Below are positions 1 through 8,267 of a DNA stretch of 64,000 nucleotides, in pieces. Source of the DNA: Advenella alkanexedens (GTDB taxonomy: Bacteria > Pseudomonadota > Gammaproteobacteria > Burkholderiales > Burkholderiaceae_B); NCBI RefSeq assembly GCF_019132845.1, contig NZ_JAHSPR010000003.1, positions 1 through 64,000 of the forward strand. The letters run 5' to 3'. Positions within the stretch are counted from its first letter, which is position 1, and each line of letters opens with the position of its first letter. The notes under the pieces were generated by a model that was not told the origin of the DNA, ran no database searches, and was given only the letters and a program-made list of their open reading frames with translations. The position numbers and the translations under genes are program-made.

Positions 1-51
1 ACGGGGTAACGGGGTTGGTTCCGGGCTGATTTCTTCTAGATAGTCCATACG

Positions 52-73
52 TGTCCATTTGCGATAGTGGACA
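52..73. promoter_or_regulatory. short inverted repeat downstream of the MmgE/PrpD gene
   Basis: TGTCCA at 52-57 and TGGACA at 68-73 are perfect 6-base arms around a 10-base centre, and a further GTCCA lies just before at 43-47. It sits in the 141 bases left of the last gene of the leftward operon. There is no T-tract on either side, so a protein-binding site for an unseen neighbour is as likely as an RNA hairpin. Weak evidence. Confidence 0.25.
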
Positions 74-141
74 AGTATGTTCATATTTTATTAGCGACTT
101 GAAAAGATGACTTTACCGGACAGTTACTGCCTAACCCACCA

Positions 142-1656
142 TTAAATAGCTAAGGCTGCGATTAGGTTAGCCACATCGGTTTCATTTTCCAAGTTCAAAA
201 TGCGCTGGTGAATGCGCTCTGCCTGCTGGCGCTTCATACCTGCCGCATCCGTACATTCGTAAACTTTTTTATTTACTTCTGCTTCGGTCATTGGGTTTTG
301 CGGGTCGCCTTTAGCGTATTTAACAGTACGCGTATGGACTTTACCATCACGGGTATGCAGCTCAAGCCGTACAAAACCAGGCCCGCCATCTGGACGTACC
401 AAGCTCTTGTCTTCTATGGTTTCCATACGCTTGGCCAAAGCCTTGAGGTCTTCTCGCTTCAATGCTTCCCCGGAGAAATGGCGTAAGCCTATGTCTCGAT
501 CTTGAATAGCAGCAGCTACCATCCAGGGATTGCTAAACTGCGCCTCGACAATAGTTTGAGGATTTTGTTTTTTCTCTAGTGGACGCCCTAAAAGCATCAT
601 CTCAGCAGGCGGGCTATAAATAACCACCTTTTCCACATCATCGGGCAAGAGATTGTGTTCATTGACCAAAGCCAGCGTGCCATCAATGGCAACATGACCC
701 CCACGGCATGAGGGATAGGGTTTAGGTGCAATACCTAGCCCAGCAAAACGAGTGCCTAAATCGCCTAACAAAGCATCTTTAGAGTATTTTCCCCCATGAT
801 ACTGGTTGAACAGCCCCTTGGGACCTTCTAAAACATGGAATGGCCCAAATACGCCTTGCTGCGCTAAACGAGCGGATAACAAACCACCAGAAGCGGCAAA
901 ACCCGCCCCCAAACGCTTGGCATGGGTACCGTCTACGCTGGCTTGGGCATTACCGGACAGTTGGTGATAAGCTAAACCCGCTGCAGCTACCATTTGTGCT
1001 TGATCCAACTTCAATAAACGCCCTGCCACCATCGCTGCCGCCAAGAAACCATACATAGGAGTAGGATCCCAGCCCACAATAAAAGGGGACACGCCAGGCG
1101 AGCCTGCCATGGATAAACGGCAAGCTAAATCTGTACCGACTGCTACAGCAGTTATTAACTCTTTACCACTGACACCACCGGCTAATTCCGCTGCGGCCAA
1201 AGCCACTGGAATGGTCACACAAGAAGCATGCATTAAAGAAGGCTCATAAGTATCATCATACTCAAGTGCCGCCGCCATTGCCGCATTTAAACGCACTGCA
1301 TTTCCAGCAGGCAAACGTACTGATGTACCTAAAACCAGGCTTTCTTCATTACCGCCCGCTGTTTTACTCCATTCGTATAACTGTGCAATGCCATCCGAGT
1401 CCAAAGCCGGTAGCATAACGATAATGGTATCTAGAATTTGCCCTTTGGTGACTTTTATTACCTCTGCAGGTAAATCCTCATAGCGTGTATTTAAACAATA
1501 ATCTGCCAAGGTATAAATAGCGTCTGGAACCGCTCCACCGGCACGCGCTAACTTATCAATGGCTTCTTGTGCCAGAGCCCATGAGGGGACTCCAGTTGCC
1601 AAGCCTGCTGCCAAAAAAGCAGATAGCTTGGCAAAATTACGACGAGTCATTGTCAA
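142..1656 (-). CDS. MmgE/PrpD family protein with Tat signal peptide
   Basis: The 504-residue product has the length and sequence character of the MmgE/PrpD fold (2-methylcitrate dehydratase, cis-aconitate decarboxylase and relatives). The N-terminus has a twin-arginine motif, RRNFAK at residues 5-10, a hydrophobic stretch and an ALA-Q cleavage site near residue 29, so export by Tat is predicted. That is odd, because characterised family members work in the cytoplasm. The chosen start is a TTG six bases after AAGGAG; an in-frame ATG two codons later (1650) gives nearly the same protein. It is the last gene of a leftward run with DoxX-like and SnoaL-like genes. The substrate is unknown; a dehydratase or isomerase acting on a hydroxy acid is only inferred from the family. 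Confidence 0.85.
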   Translation of the reverse strand: MTMTRRNFAKLSAFLAAGLATGVPSWALAQEAIDKLARAGGAVPDAIYTLADYCLNTRYEDLPAEVIKVTKGQILDTIIVMLPALDSDGIAQLYEWSKTAGGNEESLVLGTSVRLPAGNAVRLNAAMAAALEYDDTYEPSLMHASCVTIPVALAAAELAGGVSGKELITAVAVGTDLACRLSMAGSPGVSPFIVGWDPTPMYGFLAAAMVAGRLLKLDQAQMVAAAGLAYHQLSGNAQASVDGTHAKRLGAGFAASGGLLSARLAQQGVFGPFHVLEGPKGLFNQYHGGKYSKDALLGDLGTRFAGLGIAPKPYPSCRGGHVAIDGTLALVNEHNLLPDDVEKVVIYSPPAEMMLLGRPLEKKQNPQTIVEAQFSNPWMVAAAIQDRDIGLRHFSGEALKREDLKALAKRMETIEDKSLVRPDGGPGFVRLELHTRDGKVHTRTVKYAKGDPQNPMTEAEVNKKVYECTDAAGMKRQQAERIHQRILNLENETDVANLIAALAI

Positions 1657-1697
1657 AATTGTCTCCTTCCCTCTTGTTATGTATCAATCGAAACGGG

Positions 1698-1886
1698 TTA
1701 TCTGTCTTTTTTGTTTTTATCGCGAATTAGCATATAAATCAGCCCCGTCCACGAGGCAGCGAATGCCACTAAATCGTAATTACGAATGGGGCGGTATTCC
1801 GTATAAAACAAACCCGTTGATCCAATATAAGCAGCAGCAGTCAATAACAAGCAAGTCACTACTGCAATCCATTTTCCTTTATCCAT
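1698..1886 (-). CDS. small two-helix membrane protein
   Basis: The 62-residue product has two hydrophobic segments, about residues 7-27 and 38-54, and a basic tail, so both ends probably face the cytoplasm. AAAGGG lies about nine bases before the ATG. The gene starts only six bases after the stop of the DoxX-like gene and precedes the Tat-exported MmgE/PrpD gene, so it belongs to that operon. I do not recognise the family. It may be a small partner of the DoxX-like proteins. Confidence 0.6.
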   Translation of the reverse strand: MDKGKWIAVVTCLLLTAAAYIGSTGLFYTEYRPIRNYDLVAFAASWTGLIYMLIRDKNKKDR

Positions 1887-1892
1887 TTTTAT

Positions 1893-2384
1893 TTACCCTT
1901 TAACAATAGCGTTATGAGACGTATCAACATAGCCTTTATCCAGATCCGAGGTATAGGCTTTAGACCCATTCCATAACCAAAGCGGTTCCACTTTTGGCTT
2001 AATGACAGCAAACATCCAGCCGCTATAAGCCAACAACAAAATACCGTTTAAAAATAGCTCCTGAGGTCCCGTAAATAGTTGACGAGGGGTAGCCACGATA
2101 AAAGTGTTCAACCAGAAAATATTCACCGTAGCAGGAAACTCTAAAATCAATGCCAACAAGGGGAAACGGTTAAACAACAACATAGCTCCTGTCAGAATTT
2201 CTAGATATTTCACAAACTGATAGAGATAAATATCGGCGTTCGCCTGTACCCACTCTCCTCCAATACCTGGAATCATTGGTACATAACCAGTGAGGGCATA
2301 ACGCACCCCAGAAAATAACAAGTGCGCCCCGAAATACAGGCGAATCCAATGAATAACGTAATAACTCGTCGAGCCGCGTATCAT
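1893..2384 (-). CDS. DoxX-like integral membrane protein
   Basis: The 163-residue product has four predicted membrane segments and the pattern of DoxX/DoxD-like proteins: an early RLYFGAHLLFSGVRY segment, then a long loop, then a KYLEILTGAMLLFNRF segment. The ATG overlaps the stop of the upstream 75-residue ORF in an ATGA arrangement, which implies translational coupling. A second DoxX-like gene lies just upstream (2621-3127), so the operon carries a diverged pair. DoxX-like proteins are often small quinone-linked or accessory membrane subunits. The specific role here is unknown. Confidence 0.7.
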   Translation of the reverse strand: MIRGSTSYYVIHWIRLYFGAHLLFSGVRYALTGYVPMIPGIGGEWVQANADIYLYQFVKYLEILTGAMLLFNRFPLLALILEFPATVNIFWLNTFIVATPRQLFTGPQELFLNGILLLAYSGWMFAVIKPKVEPLWLWNGSKAYTSDLDKGYVDTSHNAIVKG

Positions 2385-2608
2385 ACTAAGTTTCCTTTAT
2401 TAGTAAAAAAATTGTTGTAGCAAACGTGATTTTGTATTTGCTTCATTAAAACCTTCACCTCCGTCAGCGCCTCTAAAGTTTGAGTCATGGACTTCAGTGA
2501 AGTGATTTGAACGGGGTTCAAGTCGACTGAACTGCCACAGCTCTTGAACTTTTGTTCGAACTCTTGAGCAGCCAATACCAAACGACAACTAATGTCTGTT
2601 CCCTGCAT
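2381..2608 (-). CDS. small hypothetical protein between two DoxX-like genes
   Basis: The 75-residue product is soluble in character, with two Cys in the first half (SCRL, KSCG), one near the C-terminus and a helical middle (SLKSMTQTLEALTEVKVLMKQ). Its stop overlaps the start of the DoxX-like gene by four bases (ATGA). AAAGGC lies ten bases before the ATG, and the gene begins 12 bases after the previous stop. The coupling argues it is real. No family recognised. Confidence 0.5.
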   Translation of the reverse strand: MQGTDISCRLVLAAQEFEQKFKSCGSSVDLNPVQITSLKSMTQTLEALTEVKVLMKQIQNHVCYNNFFTNKGNLV

Positions 2609-2620
2609 AATGGCTTGCCT

Positions 2621-3127
2621 TTATTTAAAAATTTCTGGCAAACGTTTTAAGTCAGCCAAACGACCTGTACTCGCATTCAAAGACAGCATCGGCAAGTAAT
2701 AACGAATGTAAGCCAACAACAAGATCACATTCATGTACAAGGTAGCAGTACCCATATAAGTCACGCTAAGCAAGCCGTCATAACGCAGATTCAAGAAAAT
2801 GGCGTTGAAGAACACCATGCCACTGATAGGGAACAGAATCACCAAACCTAATGGCACAAATAAATTACAAACCAACATCAGGCCGCCAACAACCTCTAAG
2901 GTTTTAACTAAATCAAACAGCCCCACCTCAACAAAGGTAATGAGCATCTTGCTTGAATCAGGTAAAGAACCAAACGGTTGCGGGAAAACAGGTTGATAAC
3001 CCCACTGATGCAACCAATAACTGGTACCACTCACAATCATCCACGCTCCTAAATAGAGGCGAAAAAAAGAAATAATTAATTGGCACACGGTGCTCAGATC
3101 AAACTTAATATTGCTAATTCCATTCAT
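2621..3127 (-). CDS. second DoxX-like membrane protein
   Basis: This 168-residue product has four hydrophobic segments and resembles its neighbour at 1893-2384 (for example an early FFRLYLGAWMIVSGTSYW segment and KTLEVVGGLMLVCNLF). I chose the ATG at 3127 rather than the upstream in-frame ATG at 3151, because AAGGGA lies about seven bases before it and because the longer form would overlap the preceding gene. It is probably a paralogue that forms a membrane complex with the other DoxX-like protein. Function unknown. Confidence 0.7.
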   Translation of the reverse strand: MNGISNIKFDLSTVCQLIISFFRLYLGAWMIVSGTSYWLHQWGYQPVFPQPFGSLPDSSKMLITFVEVGLFDLVKTLEVVGGLMLVCNLFVPLGLVILFPISGMVFFNAIFLNLRYDGLLSVTYMGTATLYMNVILLLAYIRYYLPMLSLNASTGRLADLKRLPEIFK

Positions 3128-3143
3128 GGTTTGTTCCCTTCGC

Positions 3144-3599
3144 TCACTCATTCGTGGTTAGATGCACAGCAACTCGCTGACTGAGAACCGTTGTGGGCTC
3201 TCCAGTACGATGTACGATACGTTCGCGTGACAGAATACGTCCACCTCTCACGTGATAAACTTCGATGAACTCAGTAGGCACACCATTGGCATCCTTAGCA
3301 CTGAAATGCACGGCCACATTAAAACCTTCAGCAATTACACGAATCACTTCTGGAGTGAAAGTCTCTCCATTGGGTAGAAGTCGCTCTGCCGGTACTTCGT
3401 CCTTGGTATTAGCCAGGAAAAACAACTCTTTTGCCTCTTCCTCCTTACCCTGCTCATACACCATATCCATATACAACGCGACCACATCACGAGGTAACTC
3501 ACCTTCTCCTGGCGACCACGTCCAACGAGGGTTGGTATGTAAACCATGAGCAATCCAAGCCACAAAAATGGCGCCTATCAAAATAGATAAAATTCGCAT
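3144..3599 (-). CDS. SnoaL-like (NTF2-fold) protein with N-terminal signal anchor
   Basis: The 151-residue product begins with a hydrophobic segment (residues about 2-18, RILSILIGAIFVAWIAHG), followed by a domain that looks like the SnoaL/NTF2 fold. The second half (FIEVYHVRGGRILSRERIVHR) fits the typical pair of strands in that fold. It is probably periplasmic, tethered or secreted. It heads the DoxX/MmgE-PrpD gene group, 99 bases after the porin stop. SnoaL-like proteins include isomerases, cyclases and non-catalytic binding proteins, so the reaction cannot be named. Confidence 0.6.
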   Translation of the reverse strand: MRILSILIGAIFVAWIAHGLHTNPRWTWSPGEGELPRDVVALYMDMVYEQGKEEEAKELFFLANTKDEVPAERLLPNGETFTPEVIRVIAEGFNVAVHFSAKDANGVPTEFIEVYHVRGGRILSRERIVHRTGEPTTVLSQRVAVHLTTNE

Positions 3600-3698
3600 A
3601 TCACTTCCTTATTAAAAGGCTTTTAGGTTATCAGGAGAGTATCAGGCCCAGACCAGTTACCCCAACCTAAACCCTCTAACTTAAGCCATAGTTATAAT

Positions 3699-4787
3699 TT
3701 AAAATCGATGGTGAATACCGATGCCAAAAGCAGTAACCTTGGCATTGAGACGATGAGGACTAGGCATACCTGAGGGCGGGAAAATCGTTTGACGGGAATT
3801 GCCCCTGTTATTGAGCTGTTTAAAGTAGGAATACAGTATCGTGCGCTTGGAGAGGTTATGCACATAACCTACCGCCCATGTCCTCACGCCATAATCATCA
3901 GTATTTGGCTCATTGCCAAACGGTGTTTCGTTATTCACACGCCCATAGGCCATATGCACTGCACCGGCATCACTCACAGGAACACGCGCCCCCACTTGCC
4001 AAGCACGGTCTGAGCCACTGTAACCGTGGGTTTTACGAATTTGGTAACTGCCAAATAACGTAGCCCAGGAAAACTGATAACGCACCCCTAAAGCATGCTC
4101 AATCTGCTTGCTAGTGCCAGGGCTATTGTCTGTTGTGGCTGAGCTATGGCCAAAACCATAACTCACACGTAAGGCACCGTCGTCATAGGTTAAAGAAGCC
4201 AAGTCAAAACGCTTGTTACGTACGCCGGGGACCCGGTCAATCCCTCTAAACCCGTGTTGATAACCAAACTCAAAATTACTGATTTTGGGAGAAACATACA
4301 AGATTGCATTATCCATACGAGCAGGATCACCCAATGGGTTGTACATCCATGCTCTAGGCACCTCACCCGTCAAAGATCCCATTACGGAACCGGGTGCTAT
4401 CATCATGGGATCAAACTCACCACTAAAGCGATAACCCAAGCCCTGTAAACGACCCGCAGTCACCGTACCGTAAGTTTTGCTCTTTAACCCCACGAAAGAT
4501 TGGCGCCCAAACAAACGTTTTCCCTGACTTGATTCCCCAGTGTTGAGATCAAAACCACCCTCAAGCGTAAAAATCACATCCAGGTCTTCATTAAGCTTTT
4601 CTACGCCACGCAAACCAAAACGTGAGCCGCCCAAGCCTCCTGAGTTTAGACCGGTACTCCTAGAACCTTCCTGACTAAAATGACTGAAATTCACGTCAAG
4701 CACACCGTATAAAGTGACTGATGTTGCAGACGCAGCGCACGGCAAAGCCGCCGCCATAAATACGGCAATTAAATATTTTTTATTCAC
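3699..4787 (-). CDS. outer-membrane porin (Bordetella/Neisseria trimeric type)
   Basis: The 362-residue product has a clear Sec signal peptide ending around ASA-TS (residue 22), then the standard opening VTLYGVLDVNFSH. The body alternates in the way of a 16-strand barrel and includes a constriction-loop region. The C-terminus ends in Phe, as needed for BAM recognition. It lies between the MFS carrier and the SnoaL-like gene in the same direction, so it is likely the outer-membrane entry route for the aromatic or acid substrate of this cluster. Specificity cannot be read from sequence. Confidence 0.9.
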   Translation of the reverse strand: MNKKYLIAVFMAAALPCAASATSVTLYGVLDVNFSHFSQEGSRSTGLNSGGLGGSRFGLRGVEKLNEDLDVIFTLEGGFDLNTGESSQGKRLFGRQSFVGLKSKTYGTVTAGRLQGLGYRFSGEFDPMMIAPGSVMGSLTGEVPRAWMYNPLGDPARMDNAILYVSPKISNFEFGYQHGFRGIDRVPGVRNKRFDLASLTYDDGALRVSYGFGHSSATTDNSPGTSKQIEHALGVRYQFSWATLFGSYQIRKTHGYSGSDRAWQVGARVPVSDAGAVHMAYGRVNNETPFGNEPNTDDYGVRTWAVGYVHNLSKRTILYSYFKQLNNRGNSRQTIFPPSGMPSPHRLNAKVTAFGIGIHHRF

Positions 4788-4920
4788 TGTCTCTTCCTCT
4801 TTTTTTGGAATGGTACAGCGGCAGGATTATCCTCATACCGCTGTCCTTTGTTGGCTTCCGACTTCAGTTTTACGTTTCAGTAAAAGCCAACCTTGCTTTA
4901 AACTACTAAGTAAGTTACTA

Positions 4921-6306
4921 CTAAGTAAGTTGTTGGTGCTGAACGTTAGCGTTATACTTGTAACTAGAGTCGGGCTTTTGTTCTGGCTCGGTAGTTGTAG
5001 CCAACTCTTGATCAAAGTGATCACGGCTGTAAATGTAAGCAATACAACTGATCACGCAAATGGCGGCAAAGTACAGAGCGACCCACTGTGGATTGGTACC
5101 CCCCCCTACCGCCAACAGACTAGCTGCGATCAAGGGTGACAAGCCGGCGCCCAGCGTGGAAGCAATCTGGAATGTCAAAGCAATACCGCTATAACGCACA
5201 TCTGCCGCAAATTTTTCACTAAGCCAAGTATTAAACACGCCCCCCATCATGGCTTGAACAACAGGCATGGCAAGCACCATAGCCAACGTTAAAGTCCAGA
5301 AGCTTTGATGGTGTACTAACAGGAAAATAGGCCATATCACAACAATGCCTGTTAGCGCACCGCTAATCATCAATAAACGACGACCCACACGATCCGACAA
5401 CGCACCAAATAGGGGCAAAGTGAAAATATTCAAGAAGTTAGCAATGGTCATTGCCACCAAAGCACTGGTATGAGAGTGACCAGCCACAACAGCGTAGTTC
5501 AGCAAAAAAGCGGCGGCAAAAGTTGCAAAGGACAAGGGTGCCAAACCACCGATCACACCAGAGAAAATATGACGCTTGTTGTAACGGAATACGGTTACCA
5601 AAGGAATGCTCGGTTTTTTGCCTTCCTCTTCCATTTTCTTGCGGGCTTCTGCGTACTCAGGTGTTTCCGTTACTTTCATACGAATCATCAAGCCCACGAC
5701 CGTAAGCAATACGCTACACAAGAAAGGAATACGCCAACCCCAAGTCAGGAATTGATCGTTAGGCAATAAGGTAAAGGGAGTCATCACCAAAGTACCTAGT
5801 ACCGCACCGGTTGGACCACCTGCACTCACTAAACTGACCGCAAAACCACGACCACGTTTTTTAGCGTGCTCCATGGACATCAAAGTGGCACCACCCCACT
5901 CTCCCCCAATGGCGATACCCTGGAGTAAACGCATGAGCACCAATAAAACAGGAGCAGCAACACCAATCTGCTGATAAGTGGGCAACAAGCCAATCATCAT
6001 GCTGGCCAAGCCCATTAAGACCAGCGTCACCACCAGGACGTTCTTACGCCCAATACGATCACCATAGTGCCCAAAAACAATAGCGCCTAACGGGCGTGCA
6101 AAATAGCCCACTGCAAAAGTCGCAAAGGATGACAAAGTTGCCGCCATCGGATCCAGGGCTACGAAAAAGACCTTAGGAAAAACGAGGGCCGCAGCCACGC
6201 CATATAAAAGGAAATCATAATATTCGAGCGTAGTACCAAGATAACTCGCTAAAATAGCGCGTCGCTTTTGTTTCTCTTGCTCTATTACCTTATTAGAGTT
6301 TGTCAT
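4921..6306 (-). CDS. MFS carrier, metabolite:H+ symporter (MHS) family
   Basis: The 461-residue product has twelve predicted membrane helices. It shows the MHS opening (GTTLEYYDFLLYG), the loop 2-3 signature GHYGDRIGRK, and a second copy of the motif after helix 8 (GALSDRVGRR). Proteins of this group carry organic acids such as shikimate, alpha-ketoglutarate and aromatic acids with protons across the inner membrane. Its position between the catabolic genes and the porin suggests it imports the growth substrate. A small ORF (6517-6651) and a probable operator lie upstream. The C-terminal tail is polar and low-complexity. Confidence 0.88.
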   Translation of the reverse strand: MTNSNKVIEQEKQKRRAILASYLGTTLEYYDFLLYGVAAALVFPKVFFVALDPMAATLSSFATFAVGYFARPLGAIVFGHYGDRIGRKNVLVVTLVLMGLASMMIGLLPTYQQIGVAAPVLLVLMRLLQGIAIGGEWGGATLMSMEHAKKRGRGFAVSLVSAGGPTGAVLGTLVMTPFTLLPNDQFLTWGWRIPFLCSVLLTVVGLMIRMKVTETPEYAEARKKMEEEGKKPSIPLVTVFRYNKRHIFSGVIGGLAPLSFATFAAAFLLNYAVVAGHSHTSALVAMTIANFLNIFTLPLFGALSDRVGRRLLMISGALTGIVVIWPIFLLVHHQSFWTLTLAMVLAMPVVQAMMGGVFNTWLSEKFAADVRYSGIALTFQIASTLGAGLSPLIAASLLAVGGGTNPQWVALYFAAICVISCIAYIYSRDHFDQELATTTEPEQKPDSSYKYNANVQHQQLT

Positions 6307-6516
6307 AACGTTTCAGATTAGATTAGATTAGGTTAAGTTGGGTACTCAGCGTAACAGTACAGTACGCCCTTCATTCCAGTAATTAGGTAACCTGAATAAG
6401 CATGAAAGCATTTCGCCAAGCCTATTTCGATTATCAACACCTCATGAAGTCATAGAGCAAAATTAAAATAGATTTATAGCTCTTACTTACGCTGAACGAA
6501 GTTGACAGAAATAGCC
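6307..6516. other. leader between small ORF and MFS carrier gene
   Basis: About 210 bases without a supported gene. It contains a short GATTA tandem repeat at about 6313-6330 just before the carrier start. I see no strong ribosome-binding site for the carrier and no convincing terminator, so the carrier may be expressed from the message that begins near the 6671-6700 repeat. Confidence 0.3.
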
Positions 6517-6651
6517 TTAGTTCAAGGCCACGGAAAAAGAAGAAGAAACAAGCAACGAGATTGAAATGCTTAAACAAGCAGCACTCGCTAGCAGGGAACA
6601 GTTAGTACAGGGACTATCCGTTTCGTTAAAATACTTATGCAATCTTGGCAT
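6517..6651 (-). CDS. candidate 44-residue small protein upstream of the MFS carrier
   Basis: An ATG at 6651 follows AGGAGA with seven to eight bases of spacing, giving a 44-residue ORF that ends at 6517. The N-terminal third is polar and carries a CxxC pair (PCTNC, residues 15-18). The C-terminal part (about residues 20-43) is a hydrophobic Ser/Ala/Leu stretch that could cross the membrane. It starts 33 bases from the inverted repeat at 6685-6700, so it would be the first gene of the transporter message. No family recognised; comparative data would decide whether it is translated. Confidence 0.4.
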   Translation of the reverse strand: MPRLHKYFNETDSPCTNCSLLASAACLSISISLLVSSSFSVALN

Positions 6652-6670
6652 GGTGTTGTCTCCTATTTTT

Positions 6671-6700
6671 CTAGAATAACGCTCTAGAATTTATTTTCTA
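6671..6700. promoter_or_regulatory. probable operator, TAGAA-N6-TTCTA plus upstream copy
   Basis: TAGAA (6685-6689), six bases, then TTCTA (6696-6700) is an inverted repeat with the same arm and spacing as the perfect palindrome at 15590-15607. A second element begins 13 bases away: CTAGA (6671-6675), seven bases, TCTAG (6683-6687). The sites lie just upstream of the small ORF and carrier gene. I infer a dimeric regulator shared by this cluster. Which protein binds is not known; the LysR at 10077-11030 is a candidate, though the motif is not a classical T-N11-A site. Confidence 0.5.
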
Positions 6701-6815
6701 AAATTATTAACCAAGTCTCAGATAATCACAACTCAAAATCGTGAATGACTGCTATACGTAAACCAGATTGCAGAAACCATAGGCGAAAAGCCGCAGCACC
6801 TATGGCTTTGAGAAT

Positions 6816-7253
6816 TTAGACACGTTTCATAGGCTTGAATACCATGGGTTTTCCCTTAAGTCGATCTTTACCCATCCAATGAGCCAAAGCGGAGTCTAAA
6901 TGAGTAGTATGCCCGGGAAACCACTCCGCTAGAGCCTGAGTTAAAGATCGACAAACTTGAGTATTACCCTCAGCCAACAAAATTCGAACCTCAGCTACCG
7001 ATTTCAGCACCGCGATGTGCTCATCCATATGGCACTGACGTGGTGGAAACAGAGTCTGCTCCATCCACGTATTTTCTTCATCAAAATGCGCTTGCAGATG
7101 CGTTTCCATTTGTTTGAGGCGTTCGGGCAACTGCTCATCGGCAGCCTCCTGGAGTTGAGCCAACAACGCCAGGAACTCGTCATGGATATGATCCATCGGA
7201 TCATATCCCAAGGTGTAATCCACCTCCCAATGAATTGTGTGCTGTTCAGTCAT
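6816..7253 (-). CDS. bacteriohemerythrin
   Basis: The 145-residue product has the complete di-iron ligand set of hemerythrins: His24, His57 and Glu61 (HxxxE), His76 and His80 (HxxxH), His116 and Asp121 (HxxxxD). These proteins bind O2 reversibly in the cytoplasm. The gene overlaps the end of the aldolase gene by eight bases, so it is translated with the aromatic pathway. Two enzymes of that pathway (the hydroxylase and the extradiol dioxygenase) consume O2, so storage or delivery of O2 to them, or O2 sensing, is a reasonable inference. It lacks a fused signalling domain. Confidence 0.9.
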   Translation of the reverse strand: MTEQHTIHWEVDYTLGYDPMDHIHDEFLALLAQLQEAADEQLPERLKQMETHLQAHFDEENTWMEQTLFPPRQCHMDEHIAVLKSVAEVRILLAEGNTQVCRSLTQALAEWFPGHTTHLDSALAHWMGKDRLKGKPMVFKPMKRV

Positions 7254-8265
7254 TTCGTCTTAGCAAATCTAAAGCCACGTCCACAATCATGTCTTCCTGC
7301 CCCCCCACCATACGACGTTTGCCTAGTTCAACAAGAATATCAACGGCTTTTAAGTCAAACTTGGCTGCGGCGGCCTCGGCATGACGCAAGAAAGAGCTAT
7401 ACACACCGGCGTAACCCAAAGCCAGAGTCTCCCTGTCTACGCGCACAGGACGGTCCTGCAAAGGACGTACAATATCGTCTGCCGCATCCATGAGTTTGTA
7501 GAGGTCAGTACCATGCTTCCAGCCCATATGGTCAACAGCAGCAATAAAAACCTCCAAGGGAGCATTACCAGCACCTGCGCCCATACCCGACAAGCTCGCA
7601 TCAACGCGATCACATCCTTCTTCTACAGCCACAATTGAGTTGGCTACGCCTAAAGCCAGGTTATGGTGAGCGTGCATACCCGTTTGGGTTTCTGGCTTCA
7701 AAACATCTTTGAACGCCCTAAAACGATCCCGTACATCCTGCATGCCCAAGGCACCACCCGAATCCACCACATAACAACATGTGGCGCCATAGCTCTCCAT
7801 GAGCCTGGCTTGTTGGGCAAGATTTTCAGGGGTAGTCATATGACTCATCATCAAGAAACCCACCGCTTCCATGCCTAGCTCGCGGGCATATTCAATATGC
7901 TGCCTGGAAACATCAGCCTCGGTGCAATGAGTAGCCACACGCACTACGCGCACACCGGCTTCATAGGCAGCTTTCAAATCATGGACAGTACCAATACCTG
8001 GTAACAACAAGGTGGCAATTTTGGCCTGTTTCACTACACTGGCTACCGCCTCAATCCACTCCAGGTCGGTGTGTGCCCCAAAGCCATAGTTAAAGCTGGA
8101 GCCTTGCAAGCCATCACCATGAGCCACCTCAATAGAGTCAACCCCCGCCTCATCAAGGGCTTGGGCAATTTGACGCGCATTGTCTAAACTGTATTGGTGA
8201 CGAATGGCGTGACTGCCATCACGTAAAGTCACATCAGAAATGTAAATTTTTTTAGTGATTGTCAT
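7246..8265 (-). CDS. 4-hydroxy-2-oxovalerate aldolase (DmpG/BphI/HsaF type)
   Basis: This 339-residue enzyme cleaves 4-hydroxy-2-oxo acids to pyruvate and an aldehyde. The N-terminal [10 protein letters not shown] motif supplies Arg15, Asp16 and His19, equivalent to the catalytic Arg-Asp-His of BphI. The [10 protein letters not shown] motif near residue 200 supplies the two His ligands of the divalent metal. Family members form a channelling complex with the acylating aldehyde dehydrogenase, whose gene ends two bases upstream. Length is normal. The sequence cannot tell acetaldehyde from propanal as the product. Confidence 0.93.
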   Translation of the reverse strand: MTITKKIYISDVTLRDGSHAIRHQYSLDNARQIAQALDEAGVDSIEVAHGDGLQGSSFNYGFGAHTDLEWIEAVASVVKQAKIATLLLPGIGTVHDLKAAYEAGVRVVRVATHCTEADVSRQHIEYARELGMEAVGFLMMSHMTTPENLAQQARLMESYGATCCYVVDSGGALGMQDVRDRFRAFKDVLKPETQTGMHAHHNLALGVANSIVAVEEGCDRVDASLSGMGAGAGNAPLEVFIAAVDHMGWKHGTDLYKLMDAADDIVRPLQDRPVRVDRETLALGYAGVYSSFLRHAEAAAAKFDLKAVDILVELGKRRMVGGQEDMIVDVALDLLRRND

Positions 8266-8267
8266 GT

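Noticed and set aside
1431-1438. CTAGAATT inside the MmgE/PrpD gene as another operator
   Set aside because: It is a single half-site within a coding region without the inverted partner.
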